A stretch of 64,000 bases of DNA from Alviniconcha marisindica (GCA_018857735.1 JABMCL010001766.1:1475001-1539000), one strand, 5' to 3'. Positions 1 to 10,751 are shown, counted from the stretch's first letter. Numbers and translations are program-made. The notes: generated by a model from the letters alone, not told the origin.

Positions 1-1264
1 ACACCAAGGCTTGGGCTGTGTCACAACACACTGACACCAGCAACAACGCCAAGGCTTGGGCTGTGTCACAACACAGTATCAACACCAGGGCTTGGGCTGT
101 GTTAAACACATTTACACCAGCAACAGCACCACTATTGGGCCGTGTCACAACACATTGACACCAGCAACAACACCAAGGCTTGCCAGCAACAACACCCAGG
201 CTTGGCCTGCGTCACAACAAACACATTGACACCAGCAAGAACACTTAGGTTTGGGCTGTGTCACAATACACTGACACCAGCACCAAGGTTTGGGCTGTGT
301 CACAACACATTGACACCAGCAACAACACCTAGGCTTGGGCTGTGTCACAACACATTGACACCAGCAACAACACCAAGGCTTGGGCTGTGTCACAACACAT
401 TGACACCAGCAACACCACCAAGGCTTGGGCTGTGTCACAACACATTGACACCAGCAACACCACCAAGGTTGGGCTGTGTCACAACACATTGACACCAGCA
501 ACAACACCAAGGCTTGGGCTGTGTCACAAACACATTGACACCAGCAACAACACCAAGGCTTGGGCTGTTCACAAACACATTGACACCAGCAACAACACCA
601 AGGCTTGGGCTGTGTCACAACACATTGACACCAGCAACAACACCAAGGCTTGGGCTGTGTCACAACACATTGACACCAGCAACAACACCAAGGGCTTGGG
701 CTGTGTCACAAACACACTGACACCAGCAACAACACCAAGACTTGGGCTGTGTCACAACACATTGACACCAGCAACAACACCAAGACTTGGGCTGTGTCAC
801 AAACACACTGACACCAGCAACAACACCAAGACTTGGGTTGTGTCACAAACACACTGACACCAGCAACAACACCAAGACTTGGGCTGTGTCACAAACACAC
901 TGACACCAGCAACAACACCAAGGCTTGGGCTGTGTCACAAACACACTGACACCAGCAACAACACCAAGACTTGGGCTGTGTCACAAACACACTGACACAA
1001 GCAACAACACCAAGGCTTGGGCTGTGTCACAAACACACTGACACCAGCAACAACACCAAGACTTGGGTTGTGTCACAAACACACTGACACCAGCAACAAC
1101 ACCAAGACTTGGGCTGTGTCACAAACACACTGACACCAGCAACAACACCAAGGCTTGGGCTGTGTCACAAACACACTGACACCAGCAACAACACCAAGAC
1201 TTGGGCTGTGTCACAAACACACTGACACAAGCAACAACACCAAGGCTTGGGCTGTGTCACAAAC
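1..1264. repeat. 45/46-bp minisatellite with 230-bp higher-order structure
   Basis: About 27 head-to-tail copies of a unit containing CTTGGGCTGTGTCACAA and TGACACCAGCAACAACACC. The spacing is 45 bp in the first half (copies start near 331, 376 and 421) and mostly 46 bp in the second half, where CACAACAC becomes CACAAACAC. Because 45 is divisible by three, both strands stay open for over 100 codons in the first half, giving a repeated 15-residue peptide. This is a by-product of the period and not evidence of a gene. The array begins before base 1. Confidence 0.97.
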
Positions 1265-1514
1265 ACACATACTCGTCTAGCACTGCATCTAAAACCGCTC
1301 TGAAGACCCGTCTGTTTAAAACCAACATCTTCTTCTTTTTTTCCTTCTTTTTCAAAGTCTATCCCTCCCCCCCCCCCCCCCCCAACCCTGCCTCTGCCCC
1401 TCCCTCTACCCGAGGGCGCGATCTTCTAAACTTTTACGATTTTACTTGAGAAAGAATGGGAAGAGAAAAATGTCCAAATTCCCTAAACGAACTGCATACA
1501 TGTGATCGAGTTGA

Positions 1515-1583
<69 letters not shown>

Positions 1584-1607
1584 GCACACACACACACCGC
1601 ACACACG

Positions 1608-1662
<55 letters not shown>

Positions 1663-2527
1663 CCCGCCAATGTCAGTACGACACTGTCACCGGGCTAATG
1701 TCAGCACGTACAGCAATAACTAGGCTTTTTTCTGTTCTTTTCTTTTCCGTTCTTTACTTTTCTTTTTCTTTTTGTGTGCGACAGACAAGGAAGTGGCCAA
1801 AAATAGACAGCTAGCGCATTATTCGCGTGCTGAAGACAACACTTTTGTTGCGTGCATGCGAGTTTTGCCAGTCAAGGTGGGGATGGAGGGGCGGCGATGT
1901 TATTATCCGAGTGTCAAGTTTGGGTGGAGTAGTCGGACTTTGCGGACGAGTCCTGGTCGGAGTGTCTACTTCGTCTGACAAAGTCAGTGCAGTGGCTAAT
2001 TCTTCTTCGGCACTGACGTCCGATTGCGCGATGGGAAACCGCGTACGCAGAAATTGTACGCTTTTGCCTGTTGCCAGCAATTTTGCCATTCCTCAATCAT
2101 TGCGTTTTCGGTTCATTAAGATTCTCTTTTTTTTCTCCAGATCCTCTACAAACATGAAGTGACTTGTTTCATAATAGTTAGTCAGGTTTTTCCTGGTAAT
2201 ATCAACTGAAGTCAAGGTCAATATACTTTAATCATCTCTCACAGGGCAATTCATCTTACTACCAAGGCTCATCAAAAAAACAAAAAAAAAGAGTAAAAAG
2301 AACAATCACAGGAACGTCAGAATCATTTGATATGATGAATCAACAAGCAAAGGGAGCTAATTAGCGCTCGAAATACGTCACCCAAACACAACAGCAAAGA
2401 TCTGAATCGCCTAAACTAACTTTTACCCGGCGTGCGAGTAAATACAAGGTACATATCCTCCACTGTACTGACCACAGCGACATCCTGCAAAATATGTGAT
2501 TTGATGAATTGTTGGTTTGCTGGTTAA
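1265..2527. other. Non-coding stretch with poly-C and CA/GCAC microsatellite
   Basis: After the minisatellite comes a poly-T/poly-C stretch (about 1325-1383) and a CA-rich array with GCAC interruptions (1516-1661). The rest (1662-2527) is unremarkable. No gene, RNA or clear repeat copy was recognised in it. Confidence 0.8.
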
Positions 2528-2635
2528 ACAGTTTTAACGCCGAGCTGTCTCCGAAGAAGTACTGGCGGGGACCGAGATCGCAAGAGGTGGGGGAGGAGGG
2601 AGGCTACACCTAACGCTACACTGTTACCACGGTAT

Positions 2636-2961
2636 GAGCCAGTTTGGCCTAGCGGTAAGGCGTTAGGCTGGTAAGCAGAAGGACCCCGGTTCGATACCGC
2701 TTCGGCTCTCCTTTCTCTTCGAAAAGGTTGTGGTTTCAGTGTGGACACCATCTTGTGACCTTGTCCCTCACAGTTAATGAAACATTAAAATGGCTCTCAT
2801 CGATGCCCATCTTAATGCAGGAGTCATTCTAGTGGTGACAGTGTAGCAATAGGTATATAATCTCAATCTTCCCTTACCTCCGTACCCCCTCCCCCTCCTT
2901 CTCCCCAACCCTAATAAGCCTTATGGTTTTTGTGGACGTTAAACATCATGTTTACTTATGT
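2636..2961 (+). repeat. SINE A copy, tRNA-derived, + orientation
   Basis: The head is tRNA-like. It has an A-box (TGGCCTAGCGG, 2645-2655) and, about 35 bp downstream, a B-box (GGTTCGATACC), inside a GAGCC...GGCTC acceptor-like pairing. The body has conserved blocks (TCACAGTTAATGAAACATTA, and TCTTAATGCAGGAGTCATTC) and ends CCTAATAAGCCTTATGG...GTGGACGTTAAACATCATG followed by TTTACTTA. The anticodon region is degenerate, so this is a retroposon and not a tRNA gene. Other copies lie at 2970-3175, 3802-4115, 5450-5830, 31637-31942 and 34923-35223. Confidence 0.85.
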
Positions 2962-2969
2962 CAGTCACC

Positions 2970-3175
2970 ACCGCGAGAATGACTCCGGCATAAAGATGGG
3001 GCGGCGAAGCGGAGAGAGGCATTTTAATGTTTCATTAATTGTGAGGGACAAAGTCGCAAGACGGTGTCCACACTGAAACCACAACCTGTTCGAAGAGAAA
3101 GCAGAGCCGAAGCGGTATAACGCCGAAGTCCTTCCGCTTACCAGCCTTACGCCTTACCGCTAGGCCAAACCGGCT
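2970..3175 (-). repeat. SINE A copy, inverted relative to the copy at 2636
   Basis: Reads as the reverse complement of the SINE A head and body: the blocks AATGTTTCATTAATTGTGAG and CCGCTAGGCCAAACCGGCT are present. It abuts the + copy tail to tail, so the pair can fold back on itself. A further degraded body fragment follows at about 3180-3215 (GAGGGACAAAGTCACCAGAC). Confidence 0.8.
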
Positions 3176-3215
3176 GGCGGTAAGGCATGAGGGACAAAGT
3201 CACCAGACTGTGTCC

Positions 3216-3611
3216 ATGCACGCACAGACCACCATTTTTGACTAGAGAGAAGAGAGAGTCAAAGCGGAATCCGTGCGGTAACGTCGAGGTGATGTAGTAG
3301 AGGGAGCTATAGCATACCTAGCCTGATCTACCTCTAGACTTTCGCCGCCAGAACACCTATGCATTAACTAAAATAAAATGGGCGGCCATGTGAGACTGAC
3401 AGTCTGCTATTCCGTTCAGTAAGTTGCGGCGGGCAGCACCTCCACTGTACCCTGTTCATAAATCGCAGCTGTCTGAAGTGACAGCTGCGTGCAGGTGGGA
3501 GCTTCGCGTGAAGCGGAGCAAACTCGGCTGTTTCGGACTGTTGGTTCGGTTAAATTTGTTCAACGCCGAGTTGTGTCCGATGAAGTATTCGCCGCGGGGA
3601 CCGAGGTACCG
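3216..3611. other. Non-coding, partly SINE A 3'-end variant
   Basis: No gene seen. From about 3555 the sequence (AACGCCGAGTTGTGTCCGA...GGGGACCGAGG) matches 2535-2580 and 31660-31710. This is an alternative 3' end of SINE A read on the - strand, interrupted at 3620 by SINE B. Confidence 0.6.
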
Positions 3612-3619
3612 GGACTGAG

Positions 3620-3801
3620 GTGGTAGGTAGGTAGTGTTGCTTAATGTCCTCAGATGTCCGTTGACATATTAGGGACAAGCTGAGACCAATGCCGAAGCAT
3701 GGTTCAGTATAGCTTTACGTCCACGGAAACCAGAAGGCTCGTTAGGACGGACAGCCCAGGACGGCCACCTCGACTCTCACACAGCTCCTGAACTATGAAC
3801 T
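3620..3801 (-). repeat. SINE B copy with 8-bp target-site duplication
   Basis: An insertion bounded by GGACTGAG at 3612-3619 and 3802-3809. Read on the - strand it begins AGTTCATAGTTCAGGAGC, passes through GTTTCCGTGGACG and GTCCCTAATATGTCAACGGA, and ends after GGACATTAAGCA in a short simple-repeat tail (ACCT-type on this strand). It is inserted into a SINE A copy, so it is younger than that copy. Confidence 0.85.
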
Positions 3802-4115
3802 GGACTGAGATGGGGAAAGATGGAGACTATATACCTAATGCTACAGCGTGTTAGGTGTTACACCACAAGAATGACTCCTGCATTAAGACTGGCGGGCAGC
3901 GATGAGAGCCATTTTAATGTTTCATTAATTATGAGGAACAAAGTCACAAACTTGACAAGACAGAGCCATCTTAATGTTTCATTAATTATGAGGGGCAATG
4001 CCACAAACACACTGTCCACAAACCACAGCCTTTTTGAAGAGAAGGGGGAACCGAAGCGGAATCGACCCGAGGTCCTTCTGTTTACCAGCCTAACGCAGGC
4101 TTTCCGCTAGGCCAA
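3802..4115 (-). repeat. SINE A copy (host of the nested SINE B)
   Basis: Reverse-oriented SINE A body and head. The block AGCCATTTTAATGTTTCATT occurs at about 3907 and again, with one or two changes, at about 3964, so the element has an internal duplication. The tRNA-like head lies at about 4045-4115 (reverse of GGCCTAGCGG). Confidence 0.75.
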
Positions 4116-4143
4116 GCTGGGTTCCATTTTGGACGGTAACTCC

Positions 4144-4216
4144 CTTCTTCTTCTTCTTCTTCTTCTTTCTTGGGTCTTAATGTCCTCGGATGTCATACGA
4201 CACATTAGGGACAAGA
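4144..4216 (-). repeat. SINE B 3'-end fragment with CTT tail
   Basis: A (CTT)n run, followed by TTAATGTCCTCGGATGTCAT...ATTAGGGACAAG, matches the last 45 bp of SINE B on the - strand together with its simple-repeat tail. The rest of the element is absent. Confidence 0.65.
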
Positions 4217-4329
4217 TATAAGAGAGCTCTGAAAATAAATCCTGCGAACATCTTTGGACGTAGATGAATTACACTCTCCATGATTGCACGCTTACATTTG
4301 AATCTGATTACTTCCGGCTCGACCTATTT

Positions 4330-4735
4330 TGAAAAGATTTGCAAAAGCGTAGTCTCGAACGGTGATTCTCTCCTTCCCACCCCCCACCCCTCTCCCTTCT
4401 TGGATGCCAACCACTTACATTCTCGAGTGATTCCCCCGCCCCCCCCCCCGCCCCCCCCCCCCGACTGAGATTGGCCAAAATGGCGTACATTCTCGAACGG
4501 TGATTCTTCCCCACCCCACACGCCCCACCCCCTTCTTGAAATAGGCCAAACCGACTTACATTTTTGAACGGTAATTCACCCCCACCCCCCCCCTCTACCC
4601 CCCCTCTCACCCCCCCCCCCCCCCACAATCTTTACTGAGATTGGCCAAACCGGCGTACATTCTCGAATAGCGATTCTTCCCCCACACCACCAACACCACC
4701 CACCCCCATCCCCCCGCGTCCCTTTCCCTTTTACT
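4330..4735. repeat. C-rich diverged tandem repeat
   Basis: Four diverged units of about 70-100 bp. Each has a GATTGGCCAAA-like block, then TACATTCTCGAACGGTGATTC, then a poly-C/CCCACCCC stretch. Open frames on the - strand here translate to glycine-rich low-complexity sequence and are not supported as genes. Confidence 0.75.
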
Positions 4736-5315
4736 TGGGGGATGAGGGCGGGAAGTCGCTGAGGTAGACAGGTTTGTCAGTCCCGTGCGGGCCGACACCG
4801 AAACTGCAGCATTGCCAGCGAGAGCGAAAGGAAGACTTGTTTGCATAAGAACACCGTCAAGGGACGCGACCTTTACGTTTAGCCTAGTCTCCGTGCGAGC
4901 CTCGGTGTGATTAACACGCGCTGTGTGTGACACAGTCGGCAGGTAGCAGATTTTTGTGTGAACGTGAGTGAGCCTCCCCCATTGTCTGACTGAGCTTTAC
5001 TGTAAGCGGCAGTTACGCTCCGTGTTGTTGTTCTTTTATGCGCATGACGTCTGTCACAGTGCCGCTGGGCGTTCCCTTTGTTAATAGTTTGACGCAAGCG
5101 GCCTACAGAGACTTAAATCCAAACCCTTGGATTACTTTAACGAGGCAGCCATTTTCGCCGCTGAGGCAATCTCCGCTTCTGTTGCTGTAATTAGAATTAT
5201 ACGACCTGATGCAGCAACTGAGGCGGAGTGACTCGGAGGAAATGGAACAGGACATTGGTTGATAACTGAAGCAGAACCGCTCTAGCTATTTTTATTCCCC
5301 TGCTTTGAACCGCTT
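4736..5315. other. Non-coding stretch, nothing recognised
   Basis: Moderately GC-rich unique-looking sequence. Short open frames exist on the - strand, but none resembles a protein I recognise. No RNA gene was seen. Confidence 0.6.
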
Positions 5316-5440
5316 CGGCCTTGTCCCTAACTATGTCATCTGACATCCGAGGACATTAAGAATCAAACAACAACAACCGCTTCGGCCTTGTCCCTGACTA
5401 CGTCATCTGACATCCGAGACACTAAGAATCAAACAACAAC
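5316..5440 (+). repeat. Two tandem SINE B 3' ends
   Basis: The segment CTTGTCCCTAACTATGTCAT...GACATTAAGAATCAAACAAC occurs twice in a row, about 62 bp apart, each with an AAC-type tail. Only the 3' stem-loop portion of SINE B is present in each. Confidence 0.75.
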
Positions 5441-5449
5441 AACAGTTTC

Positions 5450-5830
5450 GGCTCTCCTTTCTCTTCAAAAGCTGTGGTGTGGACACTGTCTTGTGACTTT
5501 GTCCATCACAGTTATGAAACATTAAAATGGCTCTCAGCGCTGCCCACCTTAATGCAGAAGTCATTCTGGTTGTTGTTGTTGTTGTTGTTGAAGTGTTGCT
5601 TTACGTCCACAGAAATCGTAGGTTTATTAGGGACGGGAGCCCAGGACGGCCACCTCGATTTTCACACAGCTCCTGAGCTCTGATTCTGGTGGTGACAGTG
5701 TATAGCGATAGGTATAATTATAATATCCCCCCCCCCCATACCCCCTCCCACCCTCCACCCTTCTCCCCGTCCCTAATAAGCCTTATGGTTTCTGTGGACG
5801 TTAAGCACCATGTTTACTTACTGCTTTGAA
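5450..5830 (+). repeat. SINE A copy interrupted by SINE B
   Basis: The SINE A body runs 5450-5570 and resumes at 5683-5830, ending in GTTAAGCACCATGTTTACTTA. It is split by the 112-bp SINE B insert at 5571-5682. The tRNA head is truncated to its last bases (GGCTCTCCTTTCTC). Confidence 0.85.
5571..5682 (-). repeat. Short SINE B variant nested in SINE A, 8-bp TSD
   Basis: Flanked by ATTCTGGT at 5563-5570 and 5683-5690. On the - strand it begins AGAGCTCAGGAGCTGTGTGA, includes the GTGGACGTAAAGC block and ends in (CAA)n. It lacks the GTCCCTAATATGTCA...GGACATTAAG stem-loop found in the longer copies, so it is an internal-deletion form that nevertheless moved. Confidence 0.85.
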
Positions 5831-6465
5831 CTAACTGGCACAGACCCGATACCGTTAGTCATTTCAGTACTCAGGAAACTTGAACGGGCTGGGGGTGCGG
5901 GGGGGGGGGGGGGGGGGAGGAGGGGGGGGGGACGGGCTGGGCGGTGGGGTGGAGGGGGAAGGAGTCAGTCAGGGCTGCACGGACCCACAGTGTCTCGTAG
6001 ACCTGCGTAATACGTATCTTATTTTCTCCAGTCTTCGATAATTTCTGCCTGGACAATCGATAACAGCAGCTGCCTCGGTCGCAGCTGCCTCGATCCGTAG
6101 GCTACACGCCGCACGGCAGTGTCAGACTCGACCGGCCCTCCCAGTCGAAGTGCGTTTCGCAGTGTAATTCGATGAAGGGGCCATCACCTATCGCCGGTCA
6201 TTCAGTTTCACGTCAGGACCTAACCCCCACTGAAGAGCAGGTACACGCTCTGATCAAGGTGGGAATCGACACTCGAGCTCCCACGTGCGTGCAGCATGGG
6301 ACCCGTTTCTTTCATCACCATCGTCGTCTTCGTCATCATCGATATCATCATCATCGTCGTCGTCGTCGTCGTCATAATTTTGTTTTCTCCAAAATGTAAT
6401 TTTGCTGGGTTTTATGAATGATTGTCTGTAGGTTACCGACAGGCTCGTGGTGTGGGGGTTTCTTG
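5831..6465. other. Non-coding, with poly-G and CATCGT-type repeats
   Basis: Contains a G-rich tract (about 5890-5960) and a trinucleotide region of CAT/CGT (about 6310-6375). Nothing coding was recognised. Confidence 0.7.
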
Positions 6466-6468
6466 GAT

Positions 6469-6469
<1 letters not shown>

Positions 6470-6507
<38 letters not shown>

Positions 6508-6770
6508 CTGCGTGTGTGTGCTGTGCTGTGCGTGGTGTGTGTGTGTGGTGTGTGTGTGCTGCGTGCCTGCGTGCTGCGCGTGCGTGCGAGCGTGCGTGCG
6601 TGCGTGCGTGCATCGCGCGTGCGTGCGTGCGTGCGTGCGTGCGTGCATACATGCGCGTCATGCGAGCGCATGTGTGTGTGCGCGTGCGTGCGTGCATGTG
6701 CGTACGTGCATGTGTGTGTGTGTGTGTGTGAGTGCGCGCGCGCGCGCGCGTGTGTGTGCGCGCGCGAGTG
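6470..6770. repeat. Mixed TG/CG/TGCG microsatellite
   Basis: Almost uninterrupted alternating purine-pyrimidine sequence: (TG)n, then (TGCG)n with TGCGTGCG units, then (CG)n near 6735-6750. All six frames give Cys/Val/Arg or His/Thr/Ala low-complexity translations, none of them genes. Confidence 0.95.
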
Positions 6771-7091
6771 TGTTTTATGTGTTTATTTTTTGTTGGGAGG
6801 AGGGGTAGGGGATATCTTAATGTAGCAAATGGGATTTTTTCCCCCTACTGGAAACAGTGGGGTGCTTTTGCCAAGCAAAGCCAGCTGCCACATAAATCCC
6901 TACCTTCAGCGGAATTACTGCTGTAATGTGTTGCCAGAACAACACACTTCCGATGCAGTGGGTTCCGTTGCACGTGTGCACGTACAACTTTTTGCCTATA
7001 GCACACGCGTCCCGTACGCCACTTCGGGTTTTCATCTCATCACAGACTTTATAAATGCACTGACTCGCAGTCTTTGATCTCATCAGAAGGT

Positions 7092-7588
<497 letters not shown>

Positions 7589-7590
<2 letters not shown>

Positions 7591-8379
7591 AAATGGCGTC
7601 TACGTGCACATTCATCCGATGTCCGAGAGTAAGGCATTATTTCGGCCATGCATCTGGAGGTCTAACTAAGTACGATCAAGTCAGTCCAGTCAGCTTTATA
7701 GGGTATTATACTAAAATGTGTTTCGCCCTGATATAACCTTCCTGGAAACAACAACCACAAGTTACTTCACACCTCCGGGCACGTGTCGAGTTGGAAGGGC
7801 AGCGTACTAAATATATTACGTAGGCCTACTGACCTGTAATTCAAGTCTGAGTCTGATTCAAGTGGCGGGATGGGGATAGGGGTGGGGTTGAGGTACCAAC
7901 AGCCTCACCGTGCAGTTACCAAGGACACATACCCGTAACCATCGCAGTGGGTTCTGTTTCTGTGAAAACGCGTGGCAGTTACGGCGCCGTAGTAAGAGTG
8001 AACGGGAATGACTGAAGAGCAGGGGAAGTAACCGAAAGTTGATCGACTGTTTTGTTCCTGCCTGGGTGAATGCTCTTGCCTTGCTGTCCGTAGAACTAGT
8101 CTTTGGGCCTAGTTTGTACTTTGCCCTTGACCCCCTGTATGTAAGTAATCCATGATTTTGAAAAACAAACTTTTATTTAATTATCAGTGGGCTGTTCTTT
8201 CATCCACGTACGTTCGATTATTTTTTCTTCTTCAGCAATAGAGTTACTGAATAATAAATGTTAAGGTAAATGAAAATAGTAGAGTGCTGCATTGAAACAT
8301 TGGAGTTCATTGGCAGGTCACTCCAATTTTTGTTTAACCCTGTGCCGCTTTGAACTGATATAAAAAGACTCAGGTAAAT
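7589..8379. other. Non-coding stretch, nothing recognised
   Basis: Unique-looking sequence with no supported gene, RNA or repeat. Confidence 0.6.
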
Positions 8380-8389
8380 GTGTCCACAA

Positions 8390-8566
8390 CATAGTTCAGG
8401 AGCTGTGTGAGAGTCGAGGTGGCCATCCTGAGCTGTCCATCCTAACCAGCCTTCTGGTTTCCGTGGACGTAAAGAATTATTGAACCATGCTTCGGCATTG
8501 GTCACAACTTGTCCCTAATATGTCAACTGACATCTGAGGACATTAAGCATCACTTCATCATCATCA
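8390..8566 (+). repeat. Long SINE B copy with 10-bp TSD
   Basis: Bounded by GTGTCCACAA at 8380-8389 and 8567-8576. It begins CATAGTTCAGGAGCTGTGTG, passes through GTTTCCGTGGACGTAAAG, carries the internal palindrome ATGTCAACTGACAT and ends GGACATTAAGCATCACTTC followed by ATC repeats. At 177 bp it is the best reference copy of the family in this window. I see no convincing pair of tRNA A and B boxes in it. Confidence 0.9.
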
Positions 8567-8795
8567 GTGTCCACAAATCTAACGATTATGAAAATTGACT
8601 TACCAGTTGCAAACCCCCCAAAAATTCTGCACACATATCATCAAAATGTGACTTTATTTGACACAGTCTTAATTGTTATTTTATTGCATTTTAGCTGACT
8701 TGTTCAAAGGTTTAGTGTGTTGGTATTTTCCTAAGAAATTTCAAAGGCACTTTAGTGTGGGAGGTGTGGGGAGGTTTGCATATGTGTGTGTAGGG

Positions 8796-8798
<3 letters not shown>

Positions 8799-8839
<41 letters not shown>

Positions 8840-8910
8840 CGTGCACGTGTGTGCGCACGCATGCACATGTATGCATGTGTGTGTGTGGTGTGTGTGTGTG
8901 TTGTGTGTTT

Positions 8911-8948
<38 letters not shown>

Positions 8949-9029
8949 CACATGCATGTGCATGCATGCATGCATGCATGCAGCATGTGCATGTGTGCAT
9001 GTGTGTGTGTGTGTGTGTGTGTGTGCACG

Positions 9030-9058
<29 letters not shown>
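8799..9058. repeat. TG and CATG microsatellite
   Basis: (TG)n blocks separated by GCATGCACATG-type and (CATG)n tracts (8949-8985). Confidence 0.95.
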
Positions 9059-9060
<2 letters not shown>

Positions 9061-10677
9061 TAACTCATTGTGATACTTATGGTGTACATGTGTAACAATG
9101 TATGCTTCTTTCTCCCCAACCCTTGCACTGTGAAACATGTATATTTTTGCATGGAATTTTATGTGCATTATTAATTATCATTCATTCATTCTTCATTTAT
9201 TCATGTACCATCAAACACAGTTGGAAAGATCTTGCTTAGAAAGCTTTGAGGATGAGTCCTCTTATTAAAAGCTTTTGCCAAAGTTATAAATTAGCCCACT
9301 ACTAATTCAACAATGCCAGTTTCAAGTTCTGACACTGTGTTTGTGAGTACAACAATTGGTTTAAACAACAGGTTTAAACATGATGCAAATTTTTAAGAGG
9401 AACTTCCTGAAAAAAATCAGACAATGTTCAGTTGCATCTTTCTCTAAAAAAAGCACACAACAACAACAACATAGCATTAAATTTCCACCACTGCCTGATG
9501 CTGATATGACTTTGAAATCCAGTCAAGGTCACTAAAACTCATAATTATGAGGGAATAAAGCTCAGTAAGTACTACCTGCTTGCAAAAGTTGACATTTATC
9601 ACATTTATAATGTCCATGAAAATCCTAGTGTTCATATTTTGTGTGATCCTGAGATGAACTCGAAATCTAATTAAGGTCACCAAAACACATAGAAACAAGT
9701 CAAACTCAGTAGTACTGTGTGCAAGCAAAGGCTGATGTCTTGACATTTTAAACAGACCACAATGTTAATATTTTAGCCATTCTCAGTTGACCAATGCAGT
9801 CAGCTTGATACGTGTGTTTTTTAAACTGCCACACGTAAAAGGATACCTGTCAAACCCATACAGTTTACCAGTATAAAATACATTTTTTTCATTATTTGGG
9901 GGAGATATGGCCATATTGGAAAATGGATACAGGAAAACATAATTTTCATGAGATTTTGTTGTTGTTTTCAACTGAGCAAATAGATTGAAAAACTGTCGAA
10001 TGAACAGCTGACACATGCCATCACCAAATGCACACGGACTGGCCTAGTGCAATAGGCTAAGAAATCTTGTTGGAAATGAGATTTGAAGTCGCGCATGTGT
10101 ATTTTGCACAACATTGCTTCTTCCTTCCACTGCCAGTAGGAATTCAAAATGCTGCCACCAGCGAAAAAACAGAAGACCCCAGCCTGCATAAGGGAAATAC
10201 AGTTCACAAGCTCTGGACTAAGGTTTACTCCCAAAAGGGGCTGACAGCTATGTAAAAAGATATATAATTTTTTTTAAAGGAAAATGTATTCAAACTGACA
10301 AAACTCAAGTATCAAATTTTTCACTTTTGAAACCATAAACCATTCTTTCCTTTAAAATTTATGAAGAAAGGACATATACATTTATAATGCACTGTTTAGA
10401 CAGCTGGTGGCAAAGATTGTTTCACTTTGGCTCTCCCTTGTATAGCAGAGTTCAAGACAAGTATGCTGTACACAAGCAATCCAAAACAGAATGTATATAT
10501 AACATAAAAATAATTCATGTTCGCCCATGTAAGAGTTGTTTTTCCTGTTTTGTCATAGAGAAGCACAATGAGATCTCGCCAATGTTAACCAACAGAACAA
10601 AAATGAGAGAAAGAGAGAAAGAAAAATGGAGAAAGAAAATTAAAAAAAATTTTAAAAAAAAATAAAAAAAAATGGCG
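9059..10677. other. AT-rich non-coding stretch
   Basis: No coding potential or known repeat recognised. Ends in A-rich sequence at 10610-10672, which on the - strand supplies the terminator of the tRNA gene. Confidence 0.6.
10664..10672 (-). terminator. Pol III oligo-T terminator of the tRNA-Ile gene
   Basis: On the - strand a run of nine T residues lies 5 bp after the tRNA 3' end, and another T run follows. This is the expected RNA polymerase III stop signal. Confidence 0.8.
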
Positions 10678-10751
10678 TGGCCCACATGGGGGTCGAACCC
10701 ACGACCTCCGCGTTATCAGCACGGCGCTCTAACCAACTGAGCTAATGGGCC
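10678..10751 (-). tRNA. tRNA-Ile (anticodon GAU)
   Basis: Read on the - strand this folds as a complete cloverleaf of 74 nt including the discriminator A. The acceptor pair is GGCCCAT/GTGGGCC (one G-T wobble). The D-stem is GCTC/GAGC, and the anticodon stem CCGTG/CGCGG encloses loop CTGATAA, so the anticodon is GAT (isoleucine). The T-arm is GTGGG-TTCGACC-CCCAT. The internal promoter elements are an A-box (TAGCTCAGTTGG) and a B-box (GGTTCGACCCC). No intron and no encoded CCA are visible, as expected for a nuclear gene. Nuclear tRNA-Ile genes are mostly AAU, so a GAU version is the minor isoacceptor type. Stems and promoter boxes are undamaged, so I call it functional and not a SINE head. Confidence 0.95.

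Noticed and set aside
142..857. Open frames of 116-172 codons on both strands at the window start
   Set aside because: They follow the 45-bp minisatellite, whose period keeps frames open. Translations are the same short peptide repeated, in several frames and on both strands.
1..1264. CRISPR-like regular repeats
   Set aside because: Units are contiguous with no unique spacers, and the sequence is clearly animal.
1827..2162. 111-codon + strand frame
   Set aside because: No similarity to any family I recognise, and other frames and the opposite strand are equally open.
2636..2712. Possible tRNA gene
   Set aside because: A- and B-boxes are good, but the anticodon arm does not pair properly, and the same head recurs attached to a common body, so it is a SINE.
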